Shown: piece after piece, positions 1 through 8,438 of the stretch
Layout of the letters: each line of letters opens with the position of its first letter
How positions within the stretch are numbered: position 1 is the stretch's first letter
NCBI RefSeq assembly: GCF_001279525.1
Contig: NZ_LGDY01000013.1
Coordinates: forward strand, 1 to 64,000
Length of the DNA stretch: 64,000 bases
Reading direction: 5' to 3'
Source of the DNA: Nocardia sp. NRRL S-836
Lineage (GTDB): Bacteria > Actinomycetota > Actinomycetes > Mycobacteriales > Pseudonocardiaceae
Program-made: the position numbers and the translations under genes
Notes under the pieces: generated by a model
Told to the model about the DNA's origin: nothing
The model's database searches: none
Seen by the model: the letters and a program-made list of their open reading frames with translations, nothing else

Positions 1-47
1 TGCAACGCCTGCCACTGCTCATCAGTCAGCTCATGCCTGCGCACCAC
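1..47 (-). CDS. Transposase, N-terminal fragment (partial at window edge)
   Basis: Reading left from a GTG at 47, the first residues are VVRRHELTDEQWQAL. This is the conserved opening of IS5-family (DUF4096-type) transposases, which normally begin with RHELTDEQW followed by a hydrophobic-acidic stretch. Only about 15 codons are present. Whether the transposase is intact cannot be seen. The start is supported by the motif position rather than by a ribosome binding site. Confidence 0.55.
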   Translation of the reverse strand, partial: MVRRHELTDEQWQAL

Positions 48-94
48 GGCACAAGATCAAAGCACGTCAGACGAACCAGCTTTGAGGACGGGCC
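1..94 (-). mobile_element. Terminal part of an IS5-like insertion sequence running off the window
   Basis: The minus strand carries a transposase start at 47 preceded by a 47-bp non-coding end that reads GGGCCCGTCCTCAAAGC from position 94 inward. That looks like an IS terminal repeat. Just outside it, 95-98 is CTAG, a plausible target sequence for IS5-group elements. To the right, an open frame starts abruptly in the middle of a protein domain, as expected if the element inserted there. The rest of the element lies left of base 1, so the second terminal repeat cannot be checked. Confidence 0.5.
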
Positions 95-98
95 CTAG

Positions 99-689
99 CG
101 CGGGTCTGCGCGAGCGACCGACGCCGGCGGCGACACCGACGTCGTCGAGTTCGCCTACGAGGGCGAGGCCACCGGCACGGTGCGGGCCGACCGGCCCGGC
201 GGCACGGCGACGGTCGGCGTGATCGTGCCGGAGTCGTTCGAGGACAGGACACTCCGCGTGCGGTCGGTCGACCGGGCCGGGCAGGCCTCCGACGCCACGA
301 CGTTCCGGTTCCAGGTCCGGCCGACCGGCGTCCGCGTCTTCGCGCCGCCGGTGGACCGGGCCGACCTCGGGGAGACCTACCCGTTCTGGTTCACCTCGGA
401 CGGCTACCTCACCGAGGCGGGCACCAGCTACACGCCGACCCGCTCGTCGTGGCCGCTGGTCACCGGTGACCGCACCGAGATCCGCATCTCGCCGTCGTAC
501 GTGCGCGGTGTCGTCGAGTACCGCTACCGGGTCAACGGCTCGCCGGAGGTGCGGACGGTCGCCGCCGACGCCGGGGGCGGGGCGGTGCTGCGGATCGACT
601 TCGGCGCCCACCCGCACCCGTCCGTGGAGGTGTGGGGCCGCACCGCGGACGGCATCGACACCGAGTCCACCACCCGCACCGTCGACTAG
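99..689 (+). pseudogene. 3' remnant of a secreted, Ig/FN3-like multidomain surface protein
   Basis: The frame is open from a TAG at 96-98 to the stop at 687-689 and has no credible start at its left end. An internal GTG at 180 falls inside a domain. The product has beta-rich text such as LRVRSVDRAGQASD, typical of the repeated Ig/fibronectin-like modules between the catalytic or LamG domains of large actinobacterial extracellular proteins. About 197 residues remain. The coding frame begins right beside the IS end at 94/95, so the simplest reading is a large gene cut by the insertion. It is followed convergently, with a 4-bp overlap, by the FAD-linked oxidase. Confidence 0.6.
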
Positions 690-2062
690 AGGCTGAACAT
701 CGAACCGGGGTTGAACAGGTTCTCCGGGTCCAGCGCGCGTTTGATCTCGCGGTGCACCCGGAGGCCGACCGGTCCGATCTCCTTCTCCAGCCACTCACGC
801 TTGATCTTGCCGATGCCGTGCTCGCCGGTGACCGTGCCGCCGAGTGAGAGGCCGAGGGCGAGGATGTCGTCGAACGCCTTGCGCGCGCGGGCGAACTGCT
901 CGGCGGAGGTGGGGTCGTAGACGATCGTGGGGTGCATGTTGCCGTCGCCGGCGTGGCCGACGACGGCGATTTTGAGGTCGGCGTCCAGGGAGATGGCCTC
1001 GCAGCCCTGGATGAGCTCGGCGATGCGGGTGCGGGGCACGCACACGTCGTCGGTGAGCCAGGAGCCGTAGAGCTCCAGGGCGGTCAGCACGGCGCGGCGC
1101 GCGGTGAGCAGGTCGCGGCCCTCGTTGACGTCGTGGGTCGAGTAGACGAGGTCGGCCTCCGCGCAGATCGTCTCGATCTGCTGGAGCTCCAGCCTGGCCT
1201 GGTCGCCGCCGGCGTCGGACTGGCAGATCAGCAGCGCCGCGCAGCCGGGGCCGGCGCCGAGCTCGGTGCGCAGGTACTGCTCGACGGCCTCGATCGAGGT
1301 GCGGTCCATGATCTCCATCAGCGACGGAACCAGGCCCTCGCGCACGATGCGGCTGACCGCGACACCGGCCGCGGCGGTGGTGCTGAACGCGGCGACCAGC
1401 GTGGCCGGGGTCTGTGGGAGCGGTTTCAACGCCAGCGTGGCCCGGGTGATCACGCCCAGGGTGCCCTCGGAGCCGATGAAGAGCTTGGTGAGGTCGTAGC
1501 CGGCGACGCCCTTCACCGTGCGGCGGCCGGTCCGCAGCACCTCGCCGTCGGCCAGCACCACCTCCAGGCCCAGCACGGAGTCGGTGGTCACGCCGTACTT
1601 CACGCAGCACAGGCCGCCGGCGTTGGTGGAGAGGTTGCCGCCGATCGTGCACCAGTCGTAGCTGCTCGGGTCCGGCGGGTAGAACAGGCCGTTCTTCTCC
1701 ACGGCGCCGCGCAGGTCGAGGTTCACGACGCCGGGTTCGACCACGGCCAGGCGGTTGTCCGCGTCGATCTCGACGATCGCGTCCATCTTCGTGGTCACCA
1801 GGACGACGCAACCCTCGACGGCGTTCGCCGCACCGGACAGGCCGCTGCCGGCGCCGCGGGGCACAACGGGGACGCGGTGCTTCGCGCAGGCCCTGACCAC
1901 GGCCTGGACCTGCTCGGTGGTCGACGGGAACACCACCGCCAGCGGGGTGCCGTACGGGGCGAGCGGCATCATGTCGCGCTGGTACCCGGCGGTGACATCG
2001 GCGTCCGTCAGCACGCCCGTGTCACCGAGTGCGGTGCGGAGTTCGGCGAGCAAGGTCTCCAT
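686..2062 (-). CDS. FAD-linked oxidase, GlcD / D-lactate dehydrogenase family
   Basis: A 458-residue FAD-dependent 2-hydroxyacid oxidase of the glycolate oxidase GlcD / VAO family, expected to oxidise D-lactate, glycolate or a similar 2-hydroxy acid. The N-terminal PCMH-type FAD domain shows PRGAGSGLSGAAN (about residues 68-80) and GGNLSTNAGGLCCVKYG (about 143-159). The C-terminal cap ends with the family signature GEHGIGKIKREW. ATG at 2062 was chosen over a TTG at 2110 because it fits the usual N-terminus (METLLAELRTALG) and the TTG lacks a ribosome binding site. No GlcE, GlcF or permease gene lies beside it, so the substrate is open. Confidence 0.88.
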   Translation of the reverse strand: METLLAELRTALGDTGVLTDADVTAGYQRDMMPLAPYGTPLAVVFPSTTEQVQAVVRACAKHRVPVVPRGAGSGLSGAANAVEGCVVLVTTKMDAIVEIDADNRLAVVEPGVVNLDLRGAVEKNGLFYPPDPSSYDWCTIGGNLSTNAGGLCCVKYGVTTDSVLGLEVVLADGEVLRTGRRTVKGVAGYDLTKLFIGSEGTLGVITRATLALKPLPQTPATLVAAFSTTAAAGVAVSRIVREGLVPSLMEIMDRTSIEAVEQYLRTELGAGPGCAALLICQSDAGGDQARLELQQIETICAEADLVYSTHDVNEGRDLLTARRAVLTALELYGSWLTDDVCVPRTRIAELIQGCEAISLDADLKIAVVGHAGDGNMHPTIVYDPTSAEQFARARKAFDDILALGLSLGGTVTGEHGIGKIKREWLEKEIGPVGLRVHREIKRALDPENLFNPGSMFSL

Positions 2063-2216
2063 ACCCGCCACGCTAGCCGGGTTCGGCTGGTCCACCAGGG
2101 TGATCGGCAACGGGGGGAGTTCACGCGGTGACCGGGTGTGCTCAACCCAGATTTAGCCGACCTGTTCCACCGATGTCGCCCTTCCACCGGCACACCACGA
2201 CGTAGGCTGGTTCACC

Positions 2217-2879
2217 GTGGCGCACGCTTTCGCCTCGTTGGAGACCGCAGGTCCGGTGGCCGTGTGGCTGATCGTGCTGACGTTCATCTTCTTCGAGTGC
2301 GCATTCATCTTCGGGTTGTTCCTGCCCGGTGACTCGCTGCTCTTCGCCGCCGGGGTCGTCCTCGCGCAGCACGGCAGCGAGTGGTCGGCATGGGCCCTGT
2401 CCGTCGTCGCGCTCGTCGTGGCGGTGGTCGGCAACCAGGTCGGGTACCACATCGGCAAGCACACCGGCACCCGCGTGCTGGCGCGCAAAGACGGCAAGGT
2501 GCTGAACCGGCAGAACCTGGAGAAGGCCCGCAGGTTCCTCGACGAACGCGGCTTCTGGGCCGTCGTGCTCGCGCGCTGGCTGCCGTGGGTCCGCACGCTG
2601 GCGCCGATGATCGCCGGCGCGGCCCGCATGGACGTGCGGCGGTTCACGCTGGCCACGACCATCGGCGCCATCGCGTGGGTGCCGACGCTGGTGCTCGCCG
2701 GCTACTACGGCGCCGGTGTCCTGGAAGCGTTCCCGTGGCTGGAAACGGCGGCGCTGGTGGTCAGCGTCGCGTTCTTCCTCGGTGGCACCGGGTGGGGCAT
2801 CTGGCGCTACCGGCAGGAGATGCGCAAGCCGATCGACGAGTCGGCCGACGAGCTGGAGCCCTCCGCCTCGCAGCGCTGA
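2217..2879 (+). CDS. DedA family membrane protein (VTT domain)
   Basis: A 220-residue polytopic membrane protein of the DedA/VTT superfamily, which includes undecaprenyl-phosphate and phosphatidylethanolamine flippases. The diagnostic pieces are GLFLPGDSLLFAAG near residue 33 (re-entrant loop with acidic FEC upstream), NQVGYHIGKHTG near 73, and the arginine motif ARWLPWVRTLAPMIAG near 120. Four or five hydrophobic segments are visible, and the tail is charged and cytosolic. The start is GTG at 2217; it is divergent from the GlcD gene with about 150 bp between. A role in lipid-carrier recycling is a family inference. Confidence 0.85.
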   Translation: MAHAFASLETAGPVAVWLIVLTFIFFECAFIFGLFLPGDSLLFAAGVVLAQHGSEWSAWALSVVALVVAVVGNQVGYHIGKHTGTRVLARKDGKVLNRQNLEKARRFLDERGFWAVVLARWLPWVRTLAPMIAGAARMDVRRFTLATTIGAIAWVPTLVLAGYYGAGVLEAFPWLETAALVVSVAFFLGGTGWGIWRYRQEMRKPIDESADELEPSASQR

Positions 2880-2883
2880 GCGG

Positions 2884-3300
2884 TCAGATGAACTTGTGCG
2901 ACGCGTTCTCGTAGTAGGTGTTGACGAGGTTGCGGCACGTGTTGGCCGGAACCGTGTCGTACGAGCCGCCGTAACCGCTGTTGAAGTAGACGCGGATGTC
3001 GCGGTCGAACGTGTTGCACGCCGACGCCGCGTTGTTCTTCACGCACTGGAGGTAACCGGCCGCGTTGGGCTTCTTGAACTCGTAGCAGGTCGGCTGCGAG
3101 TCGCCGTAGTTCGAGACGTTCCCGGTGAAGTCGGAGATCGACCCGGCGAAGGCGCTGAAGTGGTAAAGGCAGAACTCGTTGTCGTTGCACACGCCGTCGC
3201 GTCCGGCGGCGGAGGCGGCCGGGGTGGCGACGGCGATGGACACCGCGGCGAGCGCTCCCGCGACCACGCCTCGGGTGAGTTTCTTCGTGAAGTTCGTCAT
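2884..3300 (-). CDS. Secreted peptidase inhibitor family I36-like protein
   Basis: A 138-residue secreted protein. Residues 1-32 form a signal peptide (KK in the n-region, GVVAGALAAVSIAVA core, cleavage after ASA). The mature part opens with CNDNEFCLYHFSAFAGS and contains paired cysteines and short aromatic/Gly motifs (YFNSGYGGSYD), matching the beta-gamma-crystallin-like I36 inhibitor family (SMI type) common in Streptomyces and relatives. I36 members inhibit extracellular metalloproteases; the target here is unknown. ATG at 3300 is chosen because it directly precedes the signal peptide. It is convergent with dedA. Confidence 0.75.
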   Translation of the reverse strand: MTNFTKKLTRGVVAGALAAVSIAVATPAASAAGRDGVCNDNEFCLYHFSAFAGSISDFTGNVSNYGDSQPTCYEFKKPNAAGYLQCVKNNAASACNTFDRDIRVYFNSGYGGSYDTVPANTCRNLVNTYYENASHKFI

Positions 3301-3370
3301 GGCACCGATGCTCGCGCCGTAGCAAGGCTCCAACCAGCGACAACCTGTACAGTTCACCTGCACAGTTGCG

Positions 3371-4078
3371 TCAAGCACCTCGCTGACCGTCCCGCAGTGC
3401 GAGCTCTTCGGCCAGTTCCACACAGCGCAGGCGGGCCGGCGAGAAGTCGTAGGGCATCTTGCCGATGGCTTCGAACACGCTCATGGAACCGGCCTCGTCC
3501 CCGCCCGTAGCGGGCTGCGCAGTGTCCCAGGCGTCGAAGAGGGCGTCGTCGTCCTCGTCCAGGCCGGACTCCTCGATGGCGGCCTGCAGGGCGCTTTCGA
3601 AGGCGTGCCGCTCGGCGGCCACGCGAGCCACCCGCGGGTCGTCGACGGCGACGCCGTCGTCGAGCGCCTCCTCGGCGGCGTCGACGCGGTCGGACTCCGC
3701 GCGCAGAGCGGGATGCGTGGCCAGGACGACGAAGCGGGCGGCCTGCACGGCCGCGCCGAGCGGGCCGAAGATCCGCTCGGTGACCAGCAGGCTGTCCAGG
3801 TCCGCCTGGCGCAGGGAGCCTTCCGGCAGGCCCCTGAGGCGTTCGGTGACGAGGTCGGAGAGCAGGCCCATCCGGCTGCCCTCGGTGCGCATCCGCTGCA
3901 CGGCGGTCCGTTGCCGCCGCAGTTCCGCCTCCTGCTCGGCGAGGGTGTCCGCCACCCGCTCCAGGACGTCCGCGACGTCGTCCCCGCCGTCCGCACCGGC
4001 GGTGAAGGCGTCACGGATGTCGTCCGCCGCCGCGTCACCGATCTTGACCTGGCGGGGTGGCAGGAAGGACGAGCGCAC
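3371..4078 (-). CDS. Uncharacterised acidic coiled-coil protein
   Basis: About 235 residues, no signal peptide or membrane span. Residues about 35-70 (DVLERVADTLAEQEAELRRQ) form an amphipathic, probably coiled-coil helix. The middle is alpha-helical and Ala-rich (FGPLGAAVQAARFVVLATHP), and the C-terminus is acidic. GTG at 4078 is preferred over GTG at 4129 because GAGGAGAGG lies nine bases upstream of it. The helical layout recalls effector domains of MerR-like regulators, but no DNA-binding helix-turn-helix is present at the N-terminus, so no function is assigned. It lies 90 bp downstream of the P-loop kinase on the same strand. Confidence 0.6.
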   Translation of the reverse strand: MRSSFLPPRQVKIGDAAADDIRDAFTAGADGGDDVADVLERVADTLAEQEAELRRQRTAVQRMRTEGSRMGLLSDLVTERLRGLPEGSLRQADLDSLLVTERIFGPLGAAVQAARFVVLATHPALRAESDRVDAAEEALDDGVAVDDPRVARVAAERHAFESALQAAIEESGLDEDDDALFDAWDTAQPATGGDEAGSMSVFEAIGKMPYDFSPARLRCVELAEELALRDGQRGA

Positions 4079-4168
4079 CAGCGGGGACCTCTCCTCACGC
4101 GATCGGGACGTGGGTCCACTGGACCACATGCCGCCGCGGAAGGTGCAACCCCGCGCACGGGACCGGCG

Positions 4169-4804
4169 TCAGAGCACCTCCGTGATCAGCAGGTCGGCCG
4201 ACCCCTTCGACGAGTTCACCATCAGCGCGTTGACGTGGTCGGTGCCGTGCAGCACCCGTTCGCGGGCCTCGGACAGCGTGCGCCCGTACCGCAGGTGGCG
4301 GTCGATCAGCCGCTGCACCCGCACGTCCTCGTCGATGAACAGGAACCACGCCTCGTCCAGGATGATCCGGACGCGCTTCCACTTGTCGTAGTTGAGGAGC
4401 AGGTAGTTGCCCTCGGTCACGACCAGCGGGACGTCCGGGTGCACCGGCACCGCGCACGCCACCGGTTCCTCGATCTCGCGGCGGAACTCCGGCGCGTAGA
4501 TCATGTCCGGCCCGCACGCCTTGATCCGGCCGAGCAGGTCGACGTAGCCGGGGATGTCGAACGTGTCCGGCGCGCCCTTGCGCTCGACCAGCCGCAGCCG
4601 TTCCAGCTCGCTCTGCGCGAGGTGGAAGCCGTCCATCTCGACGAGCACGGCCTGCCCGTCGAGCGCCTCGACGAGCCTGCGCGCGAGTGTCGACTTGCCG
4701 GAGCCCGGCGCTCCTCCGATGCCGAGGATCTTGCGCTCACCCATGTCGGTGAGCGCTCGGGCCCGTTCTAGCAGCTCCTCGAACCTGACCTGCTGTCCTG
4801 CCAC
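4169..4804 (-). CDS. Nucleoside/nucleotide kinase family P-loop protein (uridine-kinase-like)
   Basis: A 211-residue P-loop kinase of the uridine kinase / phosphoribulokinase class, the YggC-type proteins often found beside PfkB sugar kinases. Walker A is GIGGAPGSGKSTLARRLV (about residues 25-42). EMDGFHLAQSEL follows (Walker B-like Asp), then VTEGNYLLL and a lid with basic residues (RYGRTLSEARERV). The GTG start overlaps the 3' end of the PfkB gene by 37 bp, which implies translational coupling in one operon. A phosphorylated sugar or nucleoside substrate is likely from context; the exact one cannot be read. Confidence 0.75.
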   Translation of the reverse strand: MAGQQVRFEELLERARALTDMGERKILGIGGAPGSGKSTLARRLVEALDGQAVLVEMDGFHLAQSELERLRLVERKGAPDTFDIPGYVDLLGRIKACGPDMIYAPEFRREIEEPVACAVPVHPDVPLVVTEGNYLLLNYDKWKRVRIILDEAWFLFIDEDVRVQRLIDRHLRYGRTLSEARERVLHGTDHVNALMVNSSKGSADLLITEVL

Positions 4805-5613
4805 CGTGCCAGCCTCTCAACCCAGTCCCCGACCGCACCGACCCGGACGGCGGCGGCCTGCGACGCGAAGCCGATGGCCGCGACCGGGTCGGTTCCCGAC
4901 GCCAGCGCGTAGGCGTACGCGCCGTGCCACACGTCACCGGCACCGTTCGTGTCCTTCACCCGCACCGCCGGCACGGCCACCTCGCCGGTCGAGCCGTTCC
5001 GCGACCAGGTCACCGGCGCGGGCCCGTTGGTGCGAATCACCAGCGGGACCCCGTACGAGTGCACCTCGGCAGCGGACCGCTCGAACCCCGAAGCGCAGGC
5101 GGCCACGTCGACCAGCGGCAACAGGTGATCGAGGACAGGTTTCCAGCTCCCGGCGTCGAGCACCACAGGCAATCCCAGAGCTTTCGCCGCACGTGCGACG
5201 GGGATCACCAGCCCGTCGTGGTGCCCGTCCAAGAGCACCACGTCCGCGGCGGCCAGAAGATCGGACAAATCAGGCGCCGTGACGGGCACGGAAGCGTTGC
5301 GTGAAACGACCGTGCGCTCCCCATCAGCGTCTCTGACGACGACCATGCTCACCGGTGTCGTTCCCTCGACCGCGACGACTTGGACCGGCTCCAAACTCGC
5401 TCGCACGAATTCACCCAGAGCGTCGGCGCCCAGGGCGGTGAGGAGTGACGAAGATCCACCCAATGCGGCGACGGCCCGTGCCGCGTTGGCCGCCGGACCG
5501 CCGGGCGCGAGGTGCGACCCGATCGACCTGACCTTCTCGCCGGGCGCCGGGAAGGCGTGCACCCGCTGGGTGACGTCGAGAGTTGTGAGGCCGACACACA
5601 GCACGGCTGCCAT
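4768..5613 (-). CDS. PfkB family carbohydrate kinase (ribokinase / ketohexokinase type)
   Basis: About 281 residues. The PfkB signatures are an N-terminal APGGPAANAARAVAALG substrate-binding motif (about residues 36-52) and the C-terminal VKDTNGAGDVWHGAYAYAL anion-hole/catalytic motif with the base Asp (about 229-247; Asn replaces the usual Thr in DTxGAGD). ATG at 5613 is preceded by GGAGGAAGG with good spacing. The gene is transcribed divergently from a LacI regulator only 33 bp away and overlaps the P-loop kinase downstream. Phosphorylation of a sugar at a terminal hydroxyl is expected. The product may feed the isomerase encoded after lacI. Confidence 0.85.
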   Translation of the reverse strand: MAAVLCVGLTTLDVTQRVHAFPAPGEKVRSIGSHLAPGGPAANAARAVAALGGSSSLLTALGADALGEFVRASLEPVQVVAVEGTTPVSMVVVRDADGERTVVSRNASVPVTAPDLSDLLAAADVVLLDGHHDGLVIPVARAAKALGLPVVLDAGSWKPVLDHLLPLVDVAACASGFERSAAEVHSYGVPLVIRTNGPAPVTWSRNGSTGEVAVPAVRVKDTNGAGDVWHGAYAYALASGTDPVAAIGFASQAAAVRVGAVGDWVERLARWQDSRSGSRSC

Positions 5614-5646
5614 CAGGCCTTCCTCCAAACGGGTAAGGTCCCGGCC

Positions 5647-6621
5647 ATGGTCACCATGCGGGATGTCGCGGCTCTCGCGGGGGTCTCCATCACCACGGTG
5701 TCACACGTGATCAACGAGACCAGACCGGTCGCCGGTGACACGCGTGAGCGCGTGCAGAAGGCGATCGACGAAACCGGGTACACGGGTGACGCCATCGCGC
5801 GGTCGCTGGTCATGGGCGGCACGAAGTCGCTGGGCCTCGCCGTGTCACTGGTCTCCCACCCCTACTTCGCCGAGCTGATCGCCGCCATCGAGTCGGAGGC
5901 GACGCGCAACGGCTACTCGCTCGTGCTGATCGACACCAGGGACACCCCGGAGTCGGAGCAGGCCGCGGTCAAGAAGCTCCGCTCACGGCGGGTCGACGGC
6001 CTGCTGCTCACGCCCTCGGCCGGCGCGGGCAGCCTGGTGCTGCCGGAACTCAAGAAGCTCGGCATCCCGACCGTGCTGGTGGACCGCCTCACCGTGGCCA
6101 ACGACATCGACCAGGTCGGGCCGGAGAACGTGCAGGCCACCTCGGGCCTGGTCACGCACCTGGCCGAGCTGGGCCACCGGCGGATCGGCATCGTGTGCGG
6201 CAAGGCGGGCGTGGCGACGACCGAGGAGCGCATCCTCGGCTACCGCCTCGGCCTCGGCCGCGCGGGCCTGAAGTGGGACGAGGCGCTGGTCTCGCAGAGC
6301 GGCTGGCTCGCGCCGCTGCTCGACCAGGACGACCCGGCCACCGCCGTCGTCGCGGCCGACCACCTGGTCACGGTCGGCATGCTGCACGAGGCCCGCGCCC
6401 GCGGCCTCAAGCTCGGCACCGACCTCGCCGTCGTCGCCTACGACGAGGTGGAGTGGGCGACGTTGATCGAACCGCCGCTGACGACGCTGGCCCAGCCGGT
6501 CGAGGAGATCGGCCGGACCGCCGTGAAGCTGCTGCTGTCGCGCATCGCCGATCCCGTGCGGGCGGCGGAGACGATCCGGCTGGCACCGTCGCTGATGCAC
6601 CGGCAGTCCTGCGGATGCTGA
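5647..6621 (+). CDS. LacI family transcriptional regulator
   Basis: A 324-residue LacI/GalR regulator. The N-terminal helix-turn-helix and hinge helix read MRDVAALAGVSITTVSHVIN with RSLVMGGTKSLGL further on. The periplasmic-binding-protein-like sensor domain fills the rest. ATG at 5647 (or the ATG at 5656) begins the HTH. It is divergent from the pfkB-like gene, and its last 7 bp overlap the start of the sugar isomerase gene, so regulator and enzyme are one transcript. It most likely represses this local sugar-catabolic cluster until the cognate sugar binds. Confidence 0.92.
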   Translation: MVTMRDVAALAGVSITTVSHVINETRPVAGDTRERVQKAIDETGYTGDAIARSLVMGGTKSLGLAVSLVSHPYFAELIAAIESEATRNGYSLVLIDTRDTPESEQAAVKKLRSRRVDGLLLTPSAGAGSLVLPELKKLGIPTVLVDRLTVANDIDQVGPENVQATSGLVTHLAELGHRRIGIVCGKAGVATTEERILGYRLGLGRAGLKWDEALVSQSGWLAPLLDQDDPATAVVAADHLVTVGMLHEARARGLKLGTDLAVVAYDEVEWATLIEPPLTTLAQPVEEIGRTAVKLLLSRIADPVRAAETIRLAPSLMHRQSCGC

Positions 6622-7349
6622 TCCCCGGCGTCGTCTCGGTGACGTTCCGGCAGCTGCCGGTCGAGGAGATCGGCGCGCTGGCGTTGGACTGCGGCCTGCA
6701 GGCCGTGGAGTGGGGCGCCGACGTGCACGTGCCGCCCGGCGACTTCGCCGCGGCCAGGCGGGCGCTGGACACCGGTCTCAAGGTGGCGGCCTACGGGTCG
6801 TACTACCGCGCCGGCGTGACGGACCGCGCGGAGCTGGCGGCGGTGCTGGAGACGGCTGCCGAGCTGGACGCGCCGTACGTGCGGGTGTGGGCCGGAACCT
6901 CCGGTTCCGCCGAGTGCGCCGACCGGGGCGCGGTCGTCGAGGCGTTGCAGCACGCCGTCGAGCACGCCGACGCGATGGGCACGCGCATCGCGTTGGAGTA
7001 CCACCGCAACACGCTCACCGACACGCTCGACTCGACCGTGCGGCTGCTGGACGAGGTCGACGGCGTGGTGCCGTACTGGCAGCCGAGTGGCGGGCAGGAC
7101 GTGTTCTCGGCGGTGCACGAGGTCCGCACGCTGGAACCGGTGACAGCGCACGTCTTCTCGTGGGGCCCCGGCGGTTTCACCGACCGGCTGCCGCTGTCCG
7201 CGCGGCGCGACCTGTGGAAGCCGGTGCTCGGCGAGCTCGCGCGCGACGGCATCGAGCGCAACGCCCTGCTGGAGTTCGTGCGCGACGACTCGGTCGAGCA
7301 GTTCCGCGAGGACGCCAAGACGCTGGTGGGCTACGTCAGCGCGTTGTGA
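6615..7349 (+). CDS. Sugar phosphate isomerase/epimerase, xylose-isomerase-like TIM barrel
   Basis: A 244-residue AP-endonuclease-2 / hydroxypyruvate-isomerase-like TIM barrel. It shows AVEWGADVHVP near the N-terminus, VRVWAGTSGS near residue 90 and the metal-ligand Glu in ALEYHRNTL near 125. The ATG sits inside the end of lacI (7-bp overlap), showing translational coupling. With the adjacent PfkB kinase and P-loop kinase it probably interconverts a keto/aldo sugar before or after phosphorylation. Its 3' end overlaps the convergent GH76 gene by 19 bp. The substrate is not identifiable from sequence alone. Confidence 0.8.
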   Translation: MLIPGVVSVTFRQLPVEEIGALALDCGLQAVEWGADVHVPPGDFAAARRALDTGLKVAAYGSYYRAGVTDRAELAAVLETAAELDAPYVRVWAGTSGSAECADRGAVVEALQHAVEHADAMGTRIALEYHRNTLTDTLDSTVRLLDEVDGVVPYWQPSGGQDVFSAVHEVRTLEPVTAHVFSWGPGGFTDRLPLSARRDLWKPVLGELARDGIERNALLEFVRDDSVEQFREDAKTLVGYVSAL

Positions 7350-8413
7350 CGTTCGAGCAGGGCCGCCGCCTCCAGGCACATCCAGCCGCCCAGCTGCACC
7401 GACAGGTCCCTGCCCTCCTCCTCGGTGGCCGTGACCGTCCACTCCGGACCGAACAACGGCCCGCTGACCGCCACCGTCCGGTTGACCCACACGGCCTCCG
7501 CGGACTCGACCACGAGCTGCCTGGCCAGCTCGGCGCTGTCGCGGTGCGCCGGGTCCAGCCTCGGGATCTCCAGCGCGGCCTGGGCGAGGTAGCGCACGAG
7601 GATCCCCGCGAACAGCCCGCCGTCACCACCACCCTGCCCCTTGACGACGCCGTCGGTGGAGAGGTCGTCGTACACGGCCGTGATGGTGCGTGCCGCCTTC
7701 TCGATCCACTTGGCCGGCTGGCCGTGCTTGGCCAGCTCCACGCACGCGCCGATGAGAACTCCTTGGCAGTACGTGTAGTGGTTCTTCTCGACGTCCCTGA
7801 TCTCACCGTTGGCGTCCACGTGCAACCCGTCCCACGCGAGCCCGTCGGGACCGACCAGGTGGTCCTCCATCCAGTCCACTGTGGACCGCGCCTTGGCCAG
7901 GTCGGTGCCCTCGTTCTGGCGCGCGAGGAAGATCGCGGCGGGTCCGTTGGCCGGCACGTTCTTGAAGTCGTCGCCGCGCTTCCACCAGATCCCGCCACCG
8001 GCGTGGTCGGTCCACCCGTCCCGCAGCTGGTTCGCGATCTCCTCGATCGCCTTCGGCCGGCTGACGCCGATGTGGTGGGCGCGTTGCAACGCCAGCCCGA
8101 GCCACGCGACGTCGTCGTAGTAGTCGTTGGTCCAGCCACCGGCGTTGCGCACCCGGATGCCCCGCACCACGCGCACGATCGCCTGCTTGCGCGCCTCCAG
8201 CGGGTTGCGCTCGTACCCGTCGACCATGCAGTCGAGCAGGTGCGCCTGCCACCAGTAGTTGAACGGCGCGAAGAGCTTGTCCCTGAGCTTCGGCGGCCAC
8301 CCGCAGGCACCCAGGCTGGTCCCCGGCACACCCCAGACCCTGCGCAGGTGCCTGGAATGCACCGCACGTTCCGCAACACCCGCCCGCGCGGCCAGCAGTT
8401 TCGCGATCACCAC
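7331..8413 (-). CDS. Glycoside hydrolase family 76 protein (alpha-1,6-mannanase-like)
   Basis: A 360-residue (alpha/alpha)6-barrel enzyme of GH76. The catalytic Asp pair lies in NDYYDDVAWLGLALQRA (about residues 94-110). Other family pieces are GGIWWKRG, NGPAAIFLAR and NHYTYCQGVLIGACVEL. GH76 enzymes cut alpha-1,6-mannan. The N-terminus (MVIAKLLAARAGVAERAV) lacks a convincing signal peptide, so the enzyme may act inside the cell or leave by another route. This suits the neighbouring cytosolic sugar-catabolic genes, with which it converges (19-bp overlap with the isomerase gene). Confidence 0.82.
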   Translation of the reverse strand: MVIAKLLAARAGVAERAVHSRHLRRVWGVPGTSLGACGWPPKLRDKLFAPFNYWWQAHLLDCMVDGYERNPLEARKQAIVRVVRGIRVRNAGGWTNDYYDDVAWLGLALQRAHHIGVSRPKAIEEIANQLRDGWTDHAGGGIWWKRGDDFKNVPANGPAAIFLARQNEGTDLAKARSTVDWMEDHLVGPDGLAWDGLHVDANGEIRDVEKNHYTYCQGVLIGACVELAKHGQPAKWIEKAARTITAVYDDLSTDGVVKGQGGGDGGLFAGILVRYLAQAALEIPRLDPAHRDSAELARQLVVESAEAVWVNRTVAVSGPLFGPEWTVTATEEEGRDLSVQLGGWMCLEAAALLERHNALT

Positions 8414-8438
8414 CTGGACATCGTGCGTGCTTGACCGA

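Noticed and set aside
932..2131. Long open frame on the plus strand opposite the GlcD-type gene
   Set aside because: Its residues are His/Arg/Gly/Ala-rich without motifs and mirror the codon bias of the real minus-strand gene.
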